Shown here piece by piece: positions 49,940 to 58,274 of a DNA stretch of 64,000 nucleotides; position 1 is the stretch's first letter; the number at the start of each line of letters is the position of its first letter. The notes beneath the pieces were generated by a model. It saw nothing but the letters and a program-made list of their open reading frames with translations. It had not been told where the DNA came from and did no database searches. The position numbers and the translations under genes are program-made. The stretch comes from JAJTFW01 sp903922455 (GTDB lineage: Bacteria; Bacteroidota; Bacteroidia; AKYH767-A; OLB10). The DNA lies in contig CALQEU020000010.1 of the NCBI GenBank assembly GCA_943329665.2, forward strand, positions 29,342-93,341. The letters run 5' to 3'.

Positions 49940-51397
49940 TCATCGCAACAACGAAAACTTCCCTCTTCCCCCCAACATTTTCCACATGGCTGCAAAATAA
50001 ACTAGCAACAATATTCCTCCTAAAACCCATCCTGTTGCTAAACTAAATTCTAAATTCGATTTTAACAATTCAAATCCCTGCCAAAAAACAAGCGCACTGA
50101 TCAAAAGCAATAAAATTTTTCCGGTTTCATAAGGAATTGGAAAAACTTTTTGTCCTTTCCAATAAGATAGGAGCATCATCGACGTATAACAAATAAAGGT
50201 AGCCCACGCCGATCCCATATACCCCATAATCGGAATTAACCACAAGTTAAACACAATAGTGATGATTGCTCCAATGATGGAAAGCCAAGCACCATACCTT
50301 GTATTACCACTAAGCTTGTACCAAATGCTCATGTTTAAATAGATGCCTAAAAATAAATTGGCGGCAAGTAAAATGGGAACTACTTTTAATCCTTCGAAGT
50401 AATTTTCACCAATGAAATGTTTTACGATGTCTAAGTAATACATCACACCTAAAAAGATAATGCATCCAACCAACACAAAATAATTCATCACATTAGCAAA
50501 TAATTTTTTGCTGTTTTCTTTGTGTTGTTGCGAAAAATAAAAGGGGTCAGCAGCATAGCGAAATGTTTGAACAAATAAAGTCATCAAGATACTTAACTTG
50601 TAACAAGCACTGTAGATTCCCAGTTGTTGCATCGCAATGGATTTGTCGGTGATTAAATATTTTAGAATGGCTCTGTCCAGCGTCTCATTAATCATTCCTG
50701 CGAATCCGGCAATCAAAATAGGGAATCCGTAAATGAGCATTTCTCGAATGAGTGCTTTGTCAATTTCGAATTTCATCGATCTTAACTCAGGAAAAAGTAA
50801 AACCAAGGTGATTCCACTCGCCGCTAAGTTGGCTATAAACACATAGCCAATACCGATAGTAGGATCAACGATTCCTGGAAAATACTTGGGGAAGATTAAA
50901 AGGAACAAAACATTCAAGGCGATGTTTATGAAAATCCCCACCAATTTTATCATGGCAAAACGAAATGGTTTGTTCTGCTGTCGAAGGCGGGCGAAAGGCA
51001 ACATGGTTAAGGTATCAAAAGCCATTATCAAGGCGAACCACTGTACATATTCTGCATGATCGGGGTATCCTAAAAAAGTGGCGATCGCAGTAGAAAAGAG
51101 TAACAATAGAATCGTGATGAATCCTGTGCTACACATCAACATGAATTGGGCATTGCCGAATACATTGTCTTGTTTTTGTTTTTTATTTACAAAGTGAAAG
51201 AAGGCAGTTTCTAATCCCAAAGCCAAAATCACCATCAAGAAAGTGATATATGCATAAAACTCCGACACCACACCGTAATCCTCCGGAGCAAAAATACGTG
51301 TGTAAAGCGGCACCAATAAATAATTGAGCAACCTGCCCACAATACTACTGAGTCCGTAAACGGCGGTTTGTCCGGCTAAGGTTTTTAGTTGCCCCAC
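49940..51397 (-). CDS. Polysaccharide/oligosaccharide flippase (MOP superfamily, Wzx-like)
   Basis: A 485-residue inner-membrane protein with about fourteen hydrophobic segments. The start LAGQTAVYGLSSIVGRLLNYLLVPLYTRIF and EDYGVVSEFYAYITF are typical of the polysaccharide biosynthesis flippases that move lipid-linked glycans across the inner membrane. The GTG at 51397 is the start; the first conserved residues follow directly and no ATG fits. It would act after the WecA-type and glycosyltransferase steps found elsewhere in the window, but it is not in an operon with them. The substrate is unknown. Confidence 0.87.
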   Translation of the reverse strand: MGQLKTLAGQTAVYGLSSIVGRLLNYLLVPLYTRIFAPEDYGVVSEFYAYITFLMVILALGLETAFFHFVNKKQKQDNVFGNAQFMLMCSTGFITILLLLFSTAIATFLGYPDHAEYVQWFALIMAFDTLTMLPFARLRQQNKPFRFAMIKLVGIFINIALNVLFLLIFPKYFPGIVDPTIGIGYVFIANLAASGITLVLLFPELRSMKFEIDKALIREMLIYGFPILIAGFAGMINETLDRAILKYLITDKSIAMQQLGIYSACYKLSILMTLFVQTFRYAADPFYFSQQHKENSKKLFANVMNYFVLVGCIIFLGVMYYLDIVKHFIGENYFEGLKVVPILLAANLFLGIYLNMSIWYKLSGNTRYGAWLSIIGAIITIVFNLWLIPIMGYMGSAWATFICYTSMMLLSYWKGQKVFPIPYETGKILLLLISALVFWQGFELLKSNLEFSLATGWVLGGILLLVYFAAMWKMLGGRGKFSLLR

Positions 51398-51420
51398 AAG
51401 TGGTTCCTCGTTATTTTTAG

Positions 51421-51428
51421 CAAAGCTA
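51421..51428 (-). promoter_or_regulatory. -7 promoter element (TAGCTTTG) of the flippase gene
   Basis: TAGCTTTG on the minus strand matches TAnnTTTG and lies 23 bases before the GTG start. Confidence 0.4.
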
Positions 51429-51447
51429 ATGGATTGAATTGATTTGA

Positions 51448-51463
51448 TCGCGAAGCTTCGCGA
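51448..51463. repeat. Palindrome TCGCGAAGCTTCGCGA
   Basis: A perfect 16-bp palindrome of the TCGCGA family lies upstream of the flippase gene, next to AT-rich GATTTGATTTGAAAAT repeats. Confidence 0.7.
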
Positions 51464-51572
51464 TGATTTGATTTGAAAATTTGAAAATGATTTGATTTAC
51501 CCGTGCTGATGGACATATTTGATCCTGCTTGCAACAGGAAGGCTCGGCGTCTCGCAATTTGAAGATGTTTGA

Positions 51573-51783
51573 GTCTGGCAGTGCTGCTTTCCAAGAGTAA
51601 TTGGTTATGCTGTTTTTGGTTCTCTTAATTTGGTTGCACACTTACATAAAAAAGTTGCTATTCCATTTACAGGGGATTTAAGTTACAATAAAAACTTATT
51701 TCAATTTGATCCGCAAAGGAAAAATAGGGAAGAATATTTTAGATCAAAATATTGTGTGGGAGTTATGTATTTTTTTAAATAAT
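51573..51783 (+). pseudogene. Possible 3' remnant of an outer-membrane protein gene
   Basis: An open frame without a start codon runs from just after a stop at 51570 to the TAA at 51781. Its end reads like the last strands of a barrel: VAIPFTGDLSYNKNLFQFD, then REEYFRSKYCVGVMYFFK. The aromatic C terminus and alternating pattern fit an outer-membrane protein whose 5' part has been lost. The evidence is composition only, so the call is weak. Confidence 0.35.
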
Positions 51784-51924
51784 TTTTTAATCGGTTCAAC
51801 ACATTCTCCTTTTGTGACTTTATCAAATTATAAATAAACTAAAAGACTCGACTTCCAACTCACCAACTCACCAACTCACCAATTCACCAACTTGCCTACC
51901 GATAGCTATCGGGATTACCAATTC
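51784..51924. repeat. Tandem CCAACTCA repeat and palindrome
   Basis: Near 51850-51893 a 9-base unit (CAACTCACC) repeats four to five times with small changes, directly followed by CCGATAGCTATCGG at 51899-51912 and the exonuclease stop codon. No gene. Confidence 0.6.
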
Positions 51925-52698
51925 CTACATCTCCACTTCCAACAACACCGGACAATGATCCGAATGCTTTGCTTCCGGTAAAATAACGCAGCGCTTCAAG
52001 GCTTTTTCTAAGTTTTGAGTGGCCATTAAATAATCAATGCGCCAGCCTAAGTTCTTTCCTCTTGCACCCGCTCTAAAGGTCCACCAGGTGTATTGATGCG
52101 GCTCCTGATTAAAATGTCGGAAGGAATCAATGAATCCGGTGTTTAAAAATGCTTCCATCCATGCTCGCTCTTCCGGTAAAAATCCGGATGACTTGGCATT
52201 GCTGATGGGATTGTGAATGTCGATGGCTTTATGACAAATATTGATATCGCCACCAATGATAAGTTGTGCTTTTTTCTTTCGAAGCTCCTGAATATAATTA
52301 TTGAACCAGGCCAGCCATTCCATTTTGTAATCTTGTCGCTCATCGCCACTCGATCCGCTGGGCACATACACACTCATTACCGAGGTGTTGCCATAATCCG
52401 CCCGGATAATTCTTCCCTCTTTGTCAATATCCGCATTTCCCGAGCCATATTCTACATGATCGGGCTTCGTCTTGCTTAAAAGAGCGACCCCGCTGTAGCC
52501 CTTTTTCTCCGCCGAATGCCAATAGTGATGGTAGCCCTCCTTTTCAAAAAGCGCTAGGTCAAGTTGGCTCGACTCCGCCTTGGTCTCTTGCAAAAGGATG
52601 ATATCCGGATGTACGGTCTTGGTCCAGTCGAGCCACCCTTTGGTGAGCGCCGCACGGATTCCATTAACGTTGTAGGTAATGATTTTCTTAGTTGCCAT
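51925..52698 (-). CDS. xth: Exodeoxyribonuclease III (AP endonuclease)
   Basis: A 257-residue DNA repair enzyme that cuts at abasic sites and removes 3' blocks. The metal and active-site motifs are all visible: ITYNVNGIRAAL with Asn, ILLQETKAE with Glu near residue 35, VYVPSG, GGDINICH with Asp and Asn near residue 147, GWRIDYLM, and HSDHCPVLLE at the end. The ATG at 52698 (ATKKIITYN) is used rather than one eight codons upstream, because conservation begins there and a TACATTCG box at 52711-52718 lies just ahead. It stands alone between repeat-rich spacers. Confidence 0.93.
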   Translation of the reverse strand: MATKKIITYNVNGIRAALTKGWLDWTKTVHPDIILLQETKAESSQLDLALFEKEGYHHYWHSAEKKGYSGVALLSKTKPDHVEYGSGNADIDKEGRIIRADYGNTSVMSVYVPSGSSGDERQDYKMEWLAWFNNYIQELRKKKAQLIIGGDINICHKAIDIHNPISNAKSSGFLPEERAWMEAFLNTGFIDSFRHFNQEPHQYTWWTFRAGARGKNLGWRIDYLMATQNLEKALKRCVILPEAKHSDHCPVLLEVEM

Positions 52699-52710
52699 AA
52701 ATGTAGACTG

Positions 52711-52718
52711 CGAATGTA
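52711..52718 (-). promoter_or_regulatory. -7 promoter element (TACATTCG) of exonuclease III
   Basis: TACATTCG on the minus strand is one base from TAnnTTTG and lies 12 bases before the chosen ATG. Confidence 0.4.
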
Positions 52719-53288
52719 ACACCTATTGTAAATATAATCGAGTCTAAATCATTTTTTGGAATCATTCTCCCTAAGTATTTTGACATAAACCATTTAAAAA
52801 TAGTTTACTCCATGTAGTCTTAACATCACACTATTATGTCACTAGATTCACTTGAGAAGTTTAATTTTTCGATAGCCCCTCTCCTCTGGAGAGGGGCTGG
52901 GGAGTGGCTTGATCATTAATGTGGCATTAAGCTGGTTTCATTTTGAGAAATAAGTATTTATTAAGCTCTCATCTAATGGCGAAGCCTCGCGACAAACAAA
53001 CGAGTCAGTATGAAATGGTATACTACATGTATGTTAATTATTAAAGTGAAACTCTGCTTTGCTCCGCTGACCGCATGTCGCTGACCGCGTGTCGCTGAAG
53101 CTTTAGCGGAGGCACAAGCTACGCGAAAGCGATGCGATGCAATGTAGTCTGCGTGTAACGATAGAAAGGGTGAAACCCGGTAGTCTGCGTGAAACGCTGT
53201 ACTACCGGGGACTTTTACACAATCCATAGACTGAAAATTACTCATTAAGCGTTACTATCATTCACTTGAGGTATGTATTTTTAAGCGA
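52719..53288. repeat. Repeat-rich spacer upstream of the large outer-membrane protein
   Basis: CCCCTCTCCTCTGGAGAGGGG, a palindrome-like unit, lies near 52876. A TCGCGA-family copy lies at 52977-52992. Between 53060 and 53215, CGCTGACCGC(A/G)TGT repeats and TAGTCTGCGTG occurs twice, with a TCCGCT/AGCGGA hairpin. A 90-codon minus frame across them is composed of repeat sequence and was not called. Confidence 0.55.
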
Positions 53289-56200
53289 TTGAATAATTTA
53301 CGGTATTTAGGTCTTGTTTTGGCGCTCCTGTTTTTCGGGCAGATGGGTTATGCGCAAGAGCTAACTAATTTACGCACCTTAAAATTGATGGCGTCAAAAG
53401 ATACCATCATCCTTGATTCCTTGAGTGTTATCCCTAGATCCTTCCTCTTGATGAAGGGTGATGAAGTGATTCCTTCCAGTAATTATTTTTTAGATGAGTT
53501 CGCCTCTAAATTTTATTGGAGGTCATCTATTTCTGATTCATCAGGTACAATTGATTCTCTTTCGATGGTTTTTCGGGTCTATCCCATGTCTTTTTCCAAG
53601 CCTCGCTATCTCCGCGATCGCAGAGTGTTGGATAAGAAGGATGCCAAGGCAGGTGATATTTTTTACACGGAACGCCCTTCTGAAAAAAACTCTTCTTTGT
53701 TTGGTTTGGAAGGACTGACTCGAAGTGGCTCCATTTCTCGCGGCATCAGCATTGGTAATAATCAAGATGCCGTAGTGAACTCAAGTTTGAATTTACAAAT
53801 TGCAGGAAAGATCGCAGGTAATATTGAGATATTAGCGGCCATCACCGATGAAAATATTCCCGTACAAGCCGATGGAAATACACAACAACTTCAAGAGTTC
53901 GATCGTGTATTTATCCAGCTAAATAACGAAAAACATAAACTCATCGCAGGTGATTATGATGTGAAAAATCCAGAGGGATATTTCATGCGGTATTTTAAAA
54001 AGTCGCAAGGAGGATTGTATTCGTATACCGAATCCTTGCAGCGTGAAGGAAAATCTCCACTTCAAGTTTCAGGTGGATTAGGTGCCGCCGTTTCTCGTGG
54101 AAAGTTTGCACGGAATGTATTGAACGGTATCGAATCGAACCAAGGTCCTTACCGATTGCGTGGTGCCGAAAATGAACTTTTCATTGTGGTGATGTCGAAT
54201 TCGGAACGCGTTTTTATTGATGGACAAAAATTAGATCGCGGTCAAGATCGTGATTATGTTATTGATTATAATACCGCGGAAGTTACCTTCACCACGCGCC
54301 GACTCATCAACAAAGACATGCGTATCGTGATCGAGTTTCAATACGCGGATCGGAATTATGCAAGAACCTTGTTGACTGGATTTGCTGCCGTGAAAAGCGA
54401 GAAGTTGCAAGCGGGAATTAATTTATACTCGGAACAAGACAGCAAGAACCAACCCTTGCAACAAGATTTAACTTCAGAAGACAAAGCCATTTTAGCGGCT
54501 GCTGGTGATAGTTTGCAATTGGCATTTTCAACCAGTGGCGATAGCGTTGCCTTTAATGTGAACGAAACCTTGTATGCACGGATAGACACCACCGTTAGTT
54601 CGGTTCTGTATCCCGGAGTTTATCTGTACACTGCTAATCCGGACAGTGCCTACTATCGCGTGTCGTTTAGCAATGTGGGAGTGGGTAACGGTGATTATAT
54701 TGCCGTGGATGGTGTTGCAAACGGTAGAATTTATCAATGGGTTGCTCCAGTAAATGGCGTATCTCAAGGTACGTATGCTCCTAAAACTTTATTGGTGTCA
54801 CCTAAGCAACGTCAAATGGCAACAGGTTATATCAATTATGCTTTTACAAAGAATACGAGGATGGGAATAGAGTTGGCAGCAAGCAAAGACGATATCAATC
54901 GATTTTCAACAAAAGATAAAAGGAATGATGATGGTTTCGCCGCTAAATTTTTTCTCGATCATCGTCAAGCATTGAATAAAAATAAAACCGATGGCTGGGA
55001 TTTCATTGCGTCGCTTCAAACAGAAATGAACGATGAAAAATTTCGCCCTGTGGAGGTGTATCGTTCCGTAGAGTTTGCACGCGATTGGAATACGGGAACG
55101 TTGTTAACGTTCGACAAAGAATTATTATCGAATGTGCAAGTAGGATTGAGCCAAGTTAAAACGGGCGATATGAAATACGGCTTTCGTTCTTTGTTTCGCG
55201 GAACTTCATACCGCGGACTCATGCACACGTTAAACGGAAATGTGCACCCCGGAAAATGGACAGCCAAATGGGATGCAAGTCTGTTGAGTAGTAACGGCCC
55301 CGTTTTTGAATCTAATTTTTTACGTCACCGAGATGAGATAACACGAAGTTTTGGTTCTTGGATTCCGGGAATTCGTTTTGAACAAGAACGTAACGAACAA
55401 TTGCTTGCCGGAAAAGATTCTTTGTCGGCGAGCTCTTTTCATTTCCGTATTGCGGATGTTTTTTTTAGTCGGCCCGACACCGTCAAGTTAAGTGTGAAAG
55501 GCGGATTCACTCGAAGAGAGGACGATGGCATCAAAGGAAATACTTTCGTACATGCCACTACTGCTGATATGGCCCATTTCGGAATTGGATGGAATAAAAA
55601 TACAAATCAGCGAATTGCCTTTTTAGTGAATTATAGAAATTTGAAAGTTATTGATACGTTGTACACGCAAGTGAATCCGGAAGAAAGTGCAACTGGCCGA
55701 CTCGATTATTCGCTTACCGCATGGAAAGGCGCTCTGAATTTGAGTTCATTTTACGAAGGAGGAACGGGTAGAGAGCCACGTCGGTTGTATTCCTTTATTG
55801 AAGTAACGCCGGGTACAGGATCCTATTCTTGGAACGACTATAACGGTGATGGTGTACCGCAACTTAACGAATTTGAAATTGCTGTCTTTAGTGATCAAGC
55901 AAATTATATTCGGATCTTTTCAACGACAGATGAATATGTAAAAGTTTTTTTCAATCAGTTTAATGCGATCGTGAATTTTAATCCGGCTGCATTGTTTACC
56001 AATCAGAAAAAACCCTTCTGGACTAAATTCAGCCTCTTATCATCCGTTCGATTTGATAATCGCATTACGGCCAATGGTGGATTAGATGCATGGAATCCTT
56101 TTCCTCGAAGTATTGCAGATACTGTATTGTTAAGTACACAATCGAACAGTCGACACAGTTTATTCTTCGATCGCTCCAGTTCAAAGTTTGCTGCCGATGT

Positions 56201-56786
56201 AAGTTGGCAAGATCAGCAAACGCGTCAACTTTTGGCAAGTGGTTTAGAAACGCGCGCGCAGGAAGCCTATTCGATGACCATTCGTTGGAACATGACCACA
56301 TGGTTGGGGTTACAACAAAAATTAGAAGTGAGTAGAAAGTCGAGCAATGCTGATGCGTATGTAAGTCGGAATTTCAGCATCGATGGAAATGAAAATAATA
56401 CACAACTTAGTTTCCAGCCGGGGAGCACCTATCGATTCACCGTGTCGTATCGATTTAAAGAAAAGGAAAATGTGGCCATTGAGGGATTGAACGAGAGAGC
56501 GAGTCTTAACGATTTTGGTTTAGAGTGGCGATACAATTCTGTAAAGAAAGGGCTGATCAATGCTAAATTTAATTTAGTAAGTATAGGGTATAACGGTGAT
56601 GCCAATACGTCAATTGCTTTTGAGATGCTGGAAGGATTAAAAGAAGGACAAAACTTAACGTGGGGTGTAAGTATTCAACGCAACTTGGGCTCAGGATTAC
56701 AACTCAGTTTAAATTACGACGGACGAAAACCAGCCGGCACTAAAATGATACACACCGGCGGCGCGCAAGTAAGAGCGTATTTCTAG
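53289..56786 (+). CDS. Large outer-membrane protein of a conserved Bacteroidota family, EF-hand-like loop
   Basis: A 1165-residue protein. The TTG at 53289 is the only start that fits the signal peptide NNLRYLGLVLALLFFGQMGYAQ. The first 280 residues include GSISRGISIGNNQDAVVNSS and QEFDRVFIQLNNEKHKLIAGDYD. The rest is a long series of beta strands with aromatic ends, closing in a terminal Tyr-Phe, as in large barrels. Asp850 to Glu861 (DYNGDGVPQLNE) fits the calcium-binding EF-hand loop DxNxDGxxxxxE. I recognise the family as widespread in the phylum but without known function; the start of the protein faintly recalls T9SS translocon SprA, which is far longer. Confidence 0.78.
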   Translation: MNNLRYLGLVLALLFFGQMGYAQELTNLRTLKLMASKDTIILDSLSVIPRSFLLMKGDEVIPSSNYFLDEFASKFYWRSSISDSSGTIDSLSMVFRVYPMSFSKPRYLRDRRVLDKKDAKAGDIFYTERPSEKNSSLFGLEGLTRSGSISRGISIGNNQDAVVNSSLNLQIAGKIAGNIEILAAITDENIPVQADGNTQQLQEFDRVFIQLNNEKHKLIAGDYDVKNPEGYFMRYFKKSQGGLYSYTESLQREGKSPLQVSGGLGAAVSRGKFARNVLNGIESNQGPYRLRGAENELFIVVMSNSERVFIDGQKLDRGQDRDYVIDYNTAEVTFTTRRLINKDMRIVIEFQYADRNYARTLLTGFAAVKSEKLQAGINLYSEQDSKNQPLQQDLTSEDKAILAAAGDSLQLAFSTSGDSVAFNVNETLYARIDTTVSSVLYPGVYLYTANPDSAYYRVSFSNVGVGNGDYIAVDGVANGRIYQWVAPVNGVSQGTYAPKTLLVSPKQRQMATGYINYAFTKNTRMGIELAASKDDINRFSTKDKRNDDGFAAKFFLDHRQALNKNKTDGWDFIASLQTEMNDEKFRPVEVYRSVEFARDWNTGTLLTFDKELLSNVQVGLSQVKTGDMKYGFRSLFRGTSYRGLMHTLNGNVHPGKWTAKWDASLLSSNGPVFESNFLRHRDEITRSFGSWIPGIRFEQERNEQLLAGKDSLSASSFHFRIADVFFSRPDTVKLSVKGGFTRREDDGIKGNTFVHATTADMAHFGIGWNKNTNQRIAFLVNYRNLKVIDTLYTQVNPEESATGRLDYSLTAWKGALNLSSFYEGGTGREPRRLYSFIEVTPGTGSYSWNDYNGDGVPQLNEFEIAVFSDQANYIRIFSTTDEYVKVFFNQFNAIVNFNPAALFTNQKKPFWTKFSLLSSVRFDNRITANGGLDAWNPFPRSIADTVLLSTQSNSRHSLFFDRSSSKFAADVSWQDQQTRQLLASGLETRAQEAYSMTIRWNMTTWLGLQQKLEVSRKSSNADAYVSRNFSIDGNENNTQLSFQPGSTYRFTVSYRFKEKENVAIEGLNERASLNDFGLEWRYNSVKKGLINAKFNLVSIGYNGDANTSIAFEMLEGLKEGQNLTWGVSIQRNLGSGLQLSLNYDGRKPAGTKMIHTGGAQVRAYF

Positions 56787-56881
56787 ATACTAGATTCTAA
56801 TTTCGAATATCGAGTATCAAGTATCGAGCATCTAACCCTGAAGTATTACACTACGTTCCAACAGCAGGGCGAAGCATCCAA

Positions 56882-57799
56882 CTACTTTAATTCCAACGAC
56901 ACAATACCAATCTGATTGCTTTCACAATACAATTCAATGGTGTATTTTCCAGGATTGTATGTGTTTCCCTTTTCCCAATACACACAAAGTTCTGTATTGC
57001 GATTTTCGTACATGATGGATTCCTTCGTTGTATAAAGTGTTGCTTGTCCGTTGAACATAAAGGTCTCACTTGTAGTAGACATCACGGCACCATCTGGACT
57101 TAATACCCTTACAAAAATATCCTTGGGACCTTTTTCTACCACTAAGTTTTCCATGATGGTAAAGCAGGTCTTAATACGGTCGGTACTTTTTGAACGATTC
57201 GTTTCGGTTTCTTTACCACTATTTTTGTAACGAACACCAAGTGCTTTTAAGTTGGCAGTTTTTAAAACCGATGCAATGGCAACCTTATTCGATAAAACGG
57301 AATTCTCTTGTGTAAGCGAAGATACTTTTGTATTCGCTGATGATAAATTTTGATTGAGTGAAAAATTTTGTTCGCTCAGTATTTTGTTAGAGGTATTCAA
57401 TGAATCAATTTGCGCGATGAATTTTTGGTTCAATAAACGTAAAGAATTCAATTCCTCCTTGGCCTTTTTCAATTGAGCCGCATCGCCTGTGTTGATGAGC
57501 TTTTGAATCTGAGCAATCTTTAAACGAATTTCTTCATCTTTAGCAGAAAGTTGGTTTTGAAGGCTCGCATTTTCCTGATTTAGCTTTTCGTATTCTGTTT
57601 TCACCCTCTGCAATTCAGCCGATAAACTCTCCTTTTCAGCCATGGTCGTGTCCAATTCACGGCTCACTTGCTCTAAATGGGTCTTCTTATCAAAGAACTG
57701 CCAAAGCAGTAAGGCATTGACACCTAATAAAATAGTTATAACAATGATGACGATGACCTTTTTTGAATCCTGGTCTTTTTCCGGTGTAGGGGTTGTCAT
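56882..57799 (-). CDS. Membrane-anchored coiled-coil protein of unknown function
   Basis: A 305-residue protein. Residues 1-16 are cytoplasmic, 17-36 (VIVIIVITILLGVNALLLW) a single transmembrane helix, and about 45-185 a long coiled coil with heptads (Leu, Lys, Glu, Gln). The C-terminal 110 residues are globular with beta character (CFTIMENLVVEKGPKDIFVR, then YNPGKYTIELYCE). No named domain is recognised. Because of the N-in orientation the coiled coil and globular part should face the periplasm. It converges on the large outer-membrane protein, but nothing shows they act together. Confidence 0.72.
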   Translation of the reverse strand: MTTPTPEKDQDSKKVIVIIVITILLGVNALLLWQFFDKKTHLEQVSRELDTTMAEKESLSAELQRVKTEYEKLNQENASLQNQLSAKDEEIRLKIAQIQKLINTGDAAQLKKAKEELNSLRLLNQKFIAQIDSLNTSNKILSEQNFSLNQNLSSANTKVSSLTQENSVLSNKVAIASVLKTANLKALGVRYKNSGKETETNRSKSTDRIKTCFTIMENLVVEKGPKDIFVRVLSPDGAVMSTTSETFMFNGQATLYTTKESIMYENRNTELCVYWEKGNTYNPGKYTIELYCESNQIGIVSLELK

Positions 57800-58274
57800 A
57801 TAAGGTAATTGGTTTAGGGGCTATGTTGGACTCAGGCTTCGAAATTATAATAATTTCTTTGTGATTCATCTATTTTCTGATGATTTTATGCATTTTAGTT
57901 AATGAATCATTCTTCTATTTTGTGGAAAAAACAAGATTTTGTATGCTTTTTGGATCTTGTTCGCTGATTATTATCAGAAAGTTCTCATTTTAAATTGTCT
58001 AAGCTTAAGAATGTGACGTTAACCGAAACGGGAAAAAGTTGCGAATCTCATCTTTAATGACCTGAGCTAAAGGTGTTAAACTTTTCAACCATTACAGAGT
58101 TAATAGGATGTGATGTGTGACTATAGCCATAACTTTAATTTATCATTAAGCATACAGTAAATTCTATTTTGAAAGCTTGTTTTGCATTTGAAGAAATACT
58201 ACCTTGCTATGCCTTATTTTGGCTGGATTGATTCATCCAAAGTAAAACCAACTCTGCAAAAAAACAACCTAAAT
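57800..58274. other. Intergenic region upstream of the giant surface protein
   Basis: AT-rich divergent spacer of 475 bases. No -7 match in a convincing place and no strong hairpin was seen. It may hold a long leader or regulatory sites for the surface protein. Confidence 0.4.

Noticed and set aside
52973..53245. 90-codon minus-strand open frame
   Set aside because: It spans tandem and palindromic repeats, with no start context or protein-like sequence.
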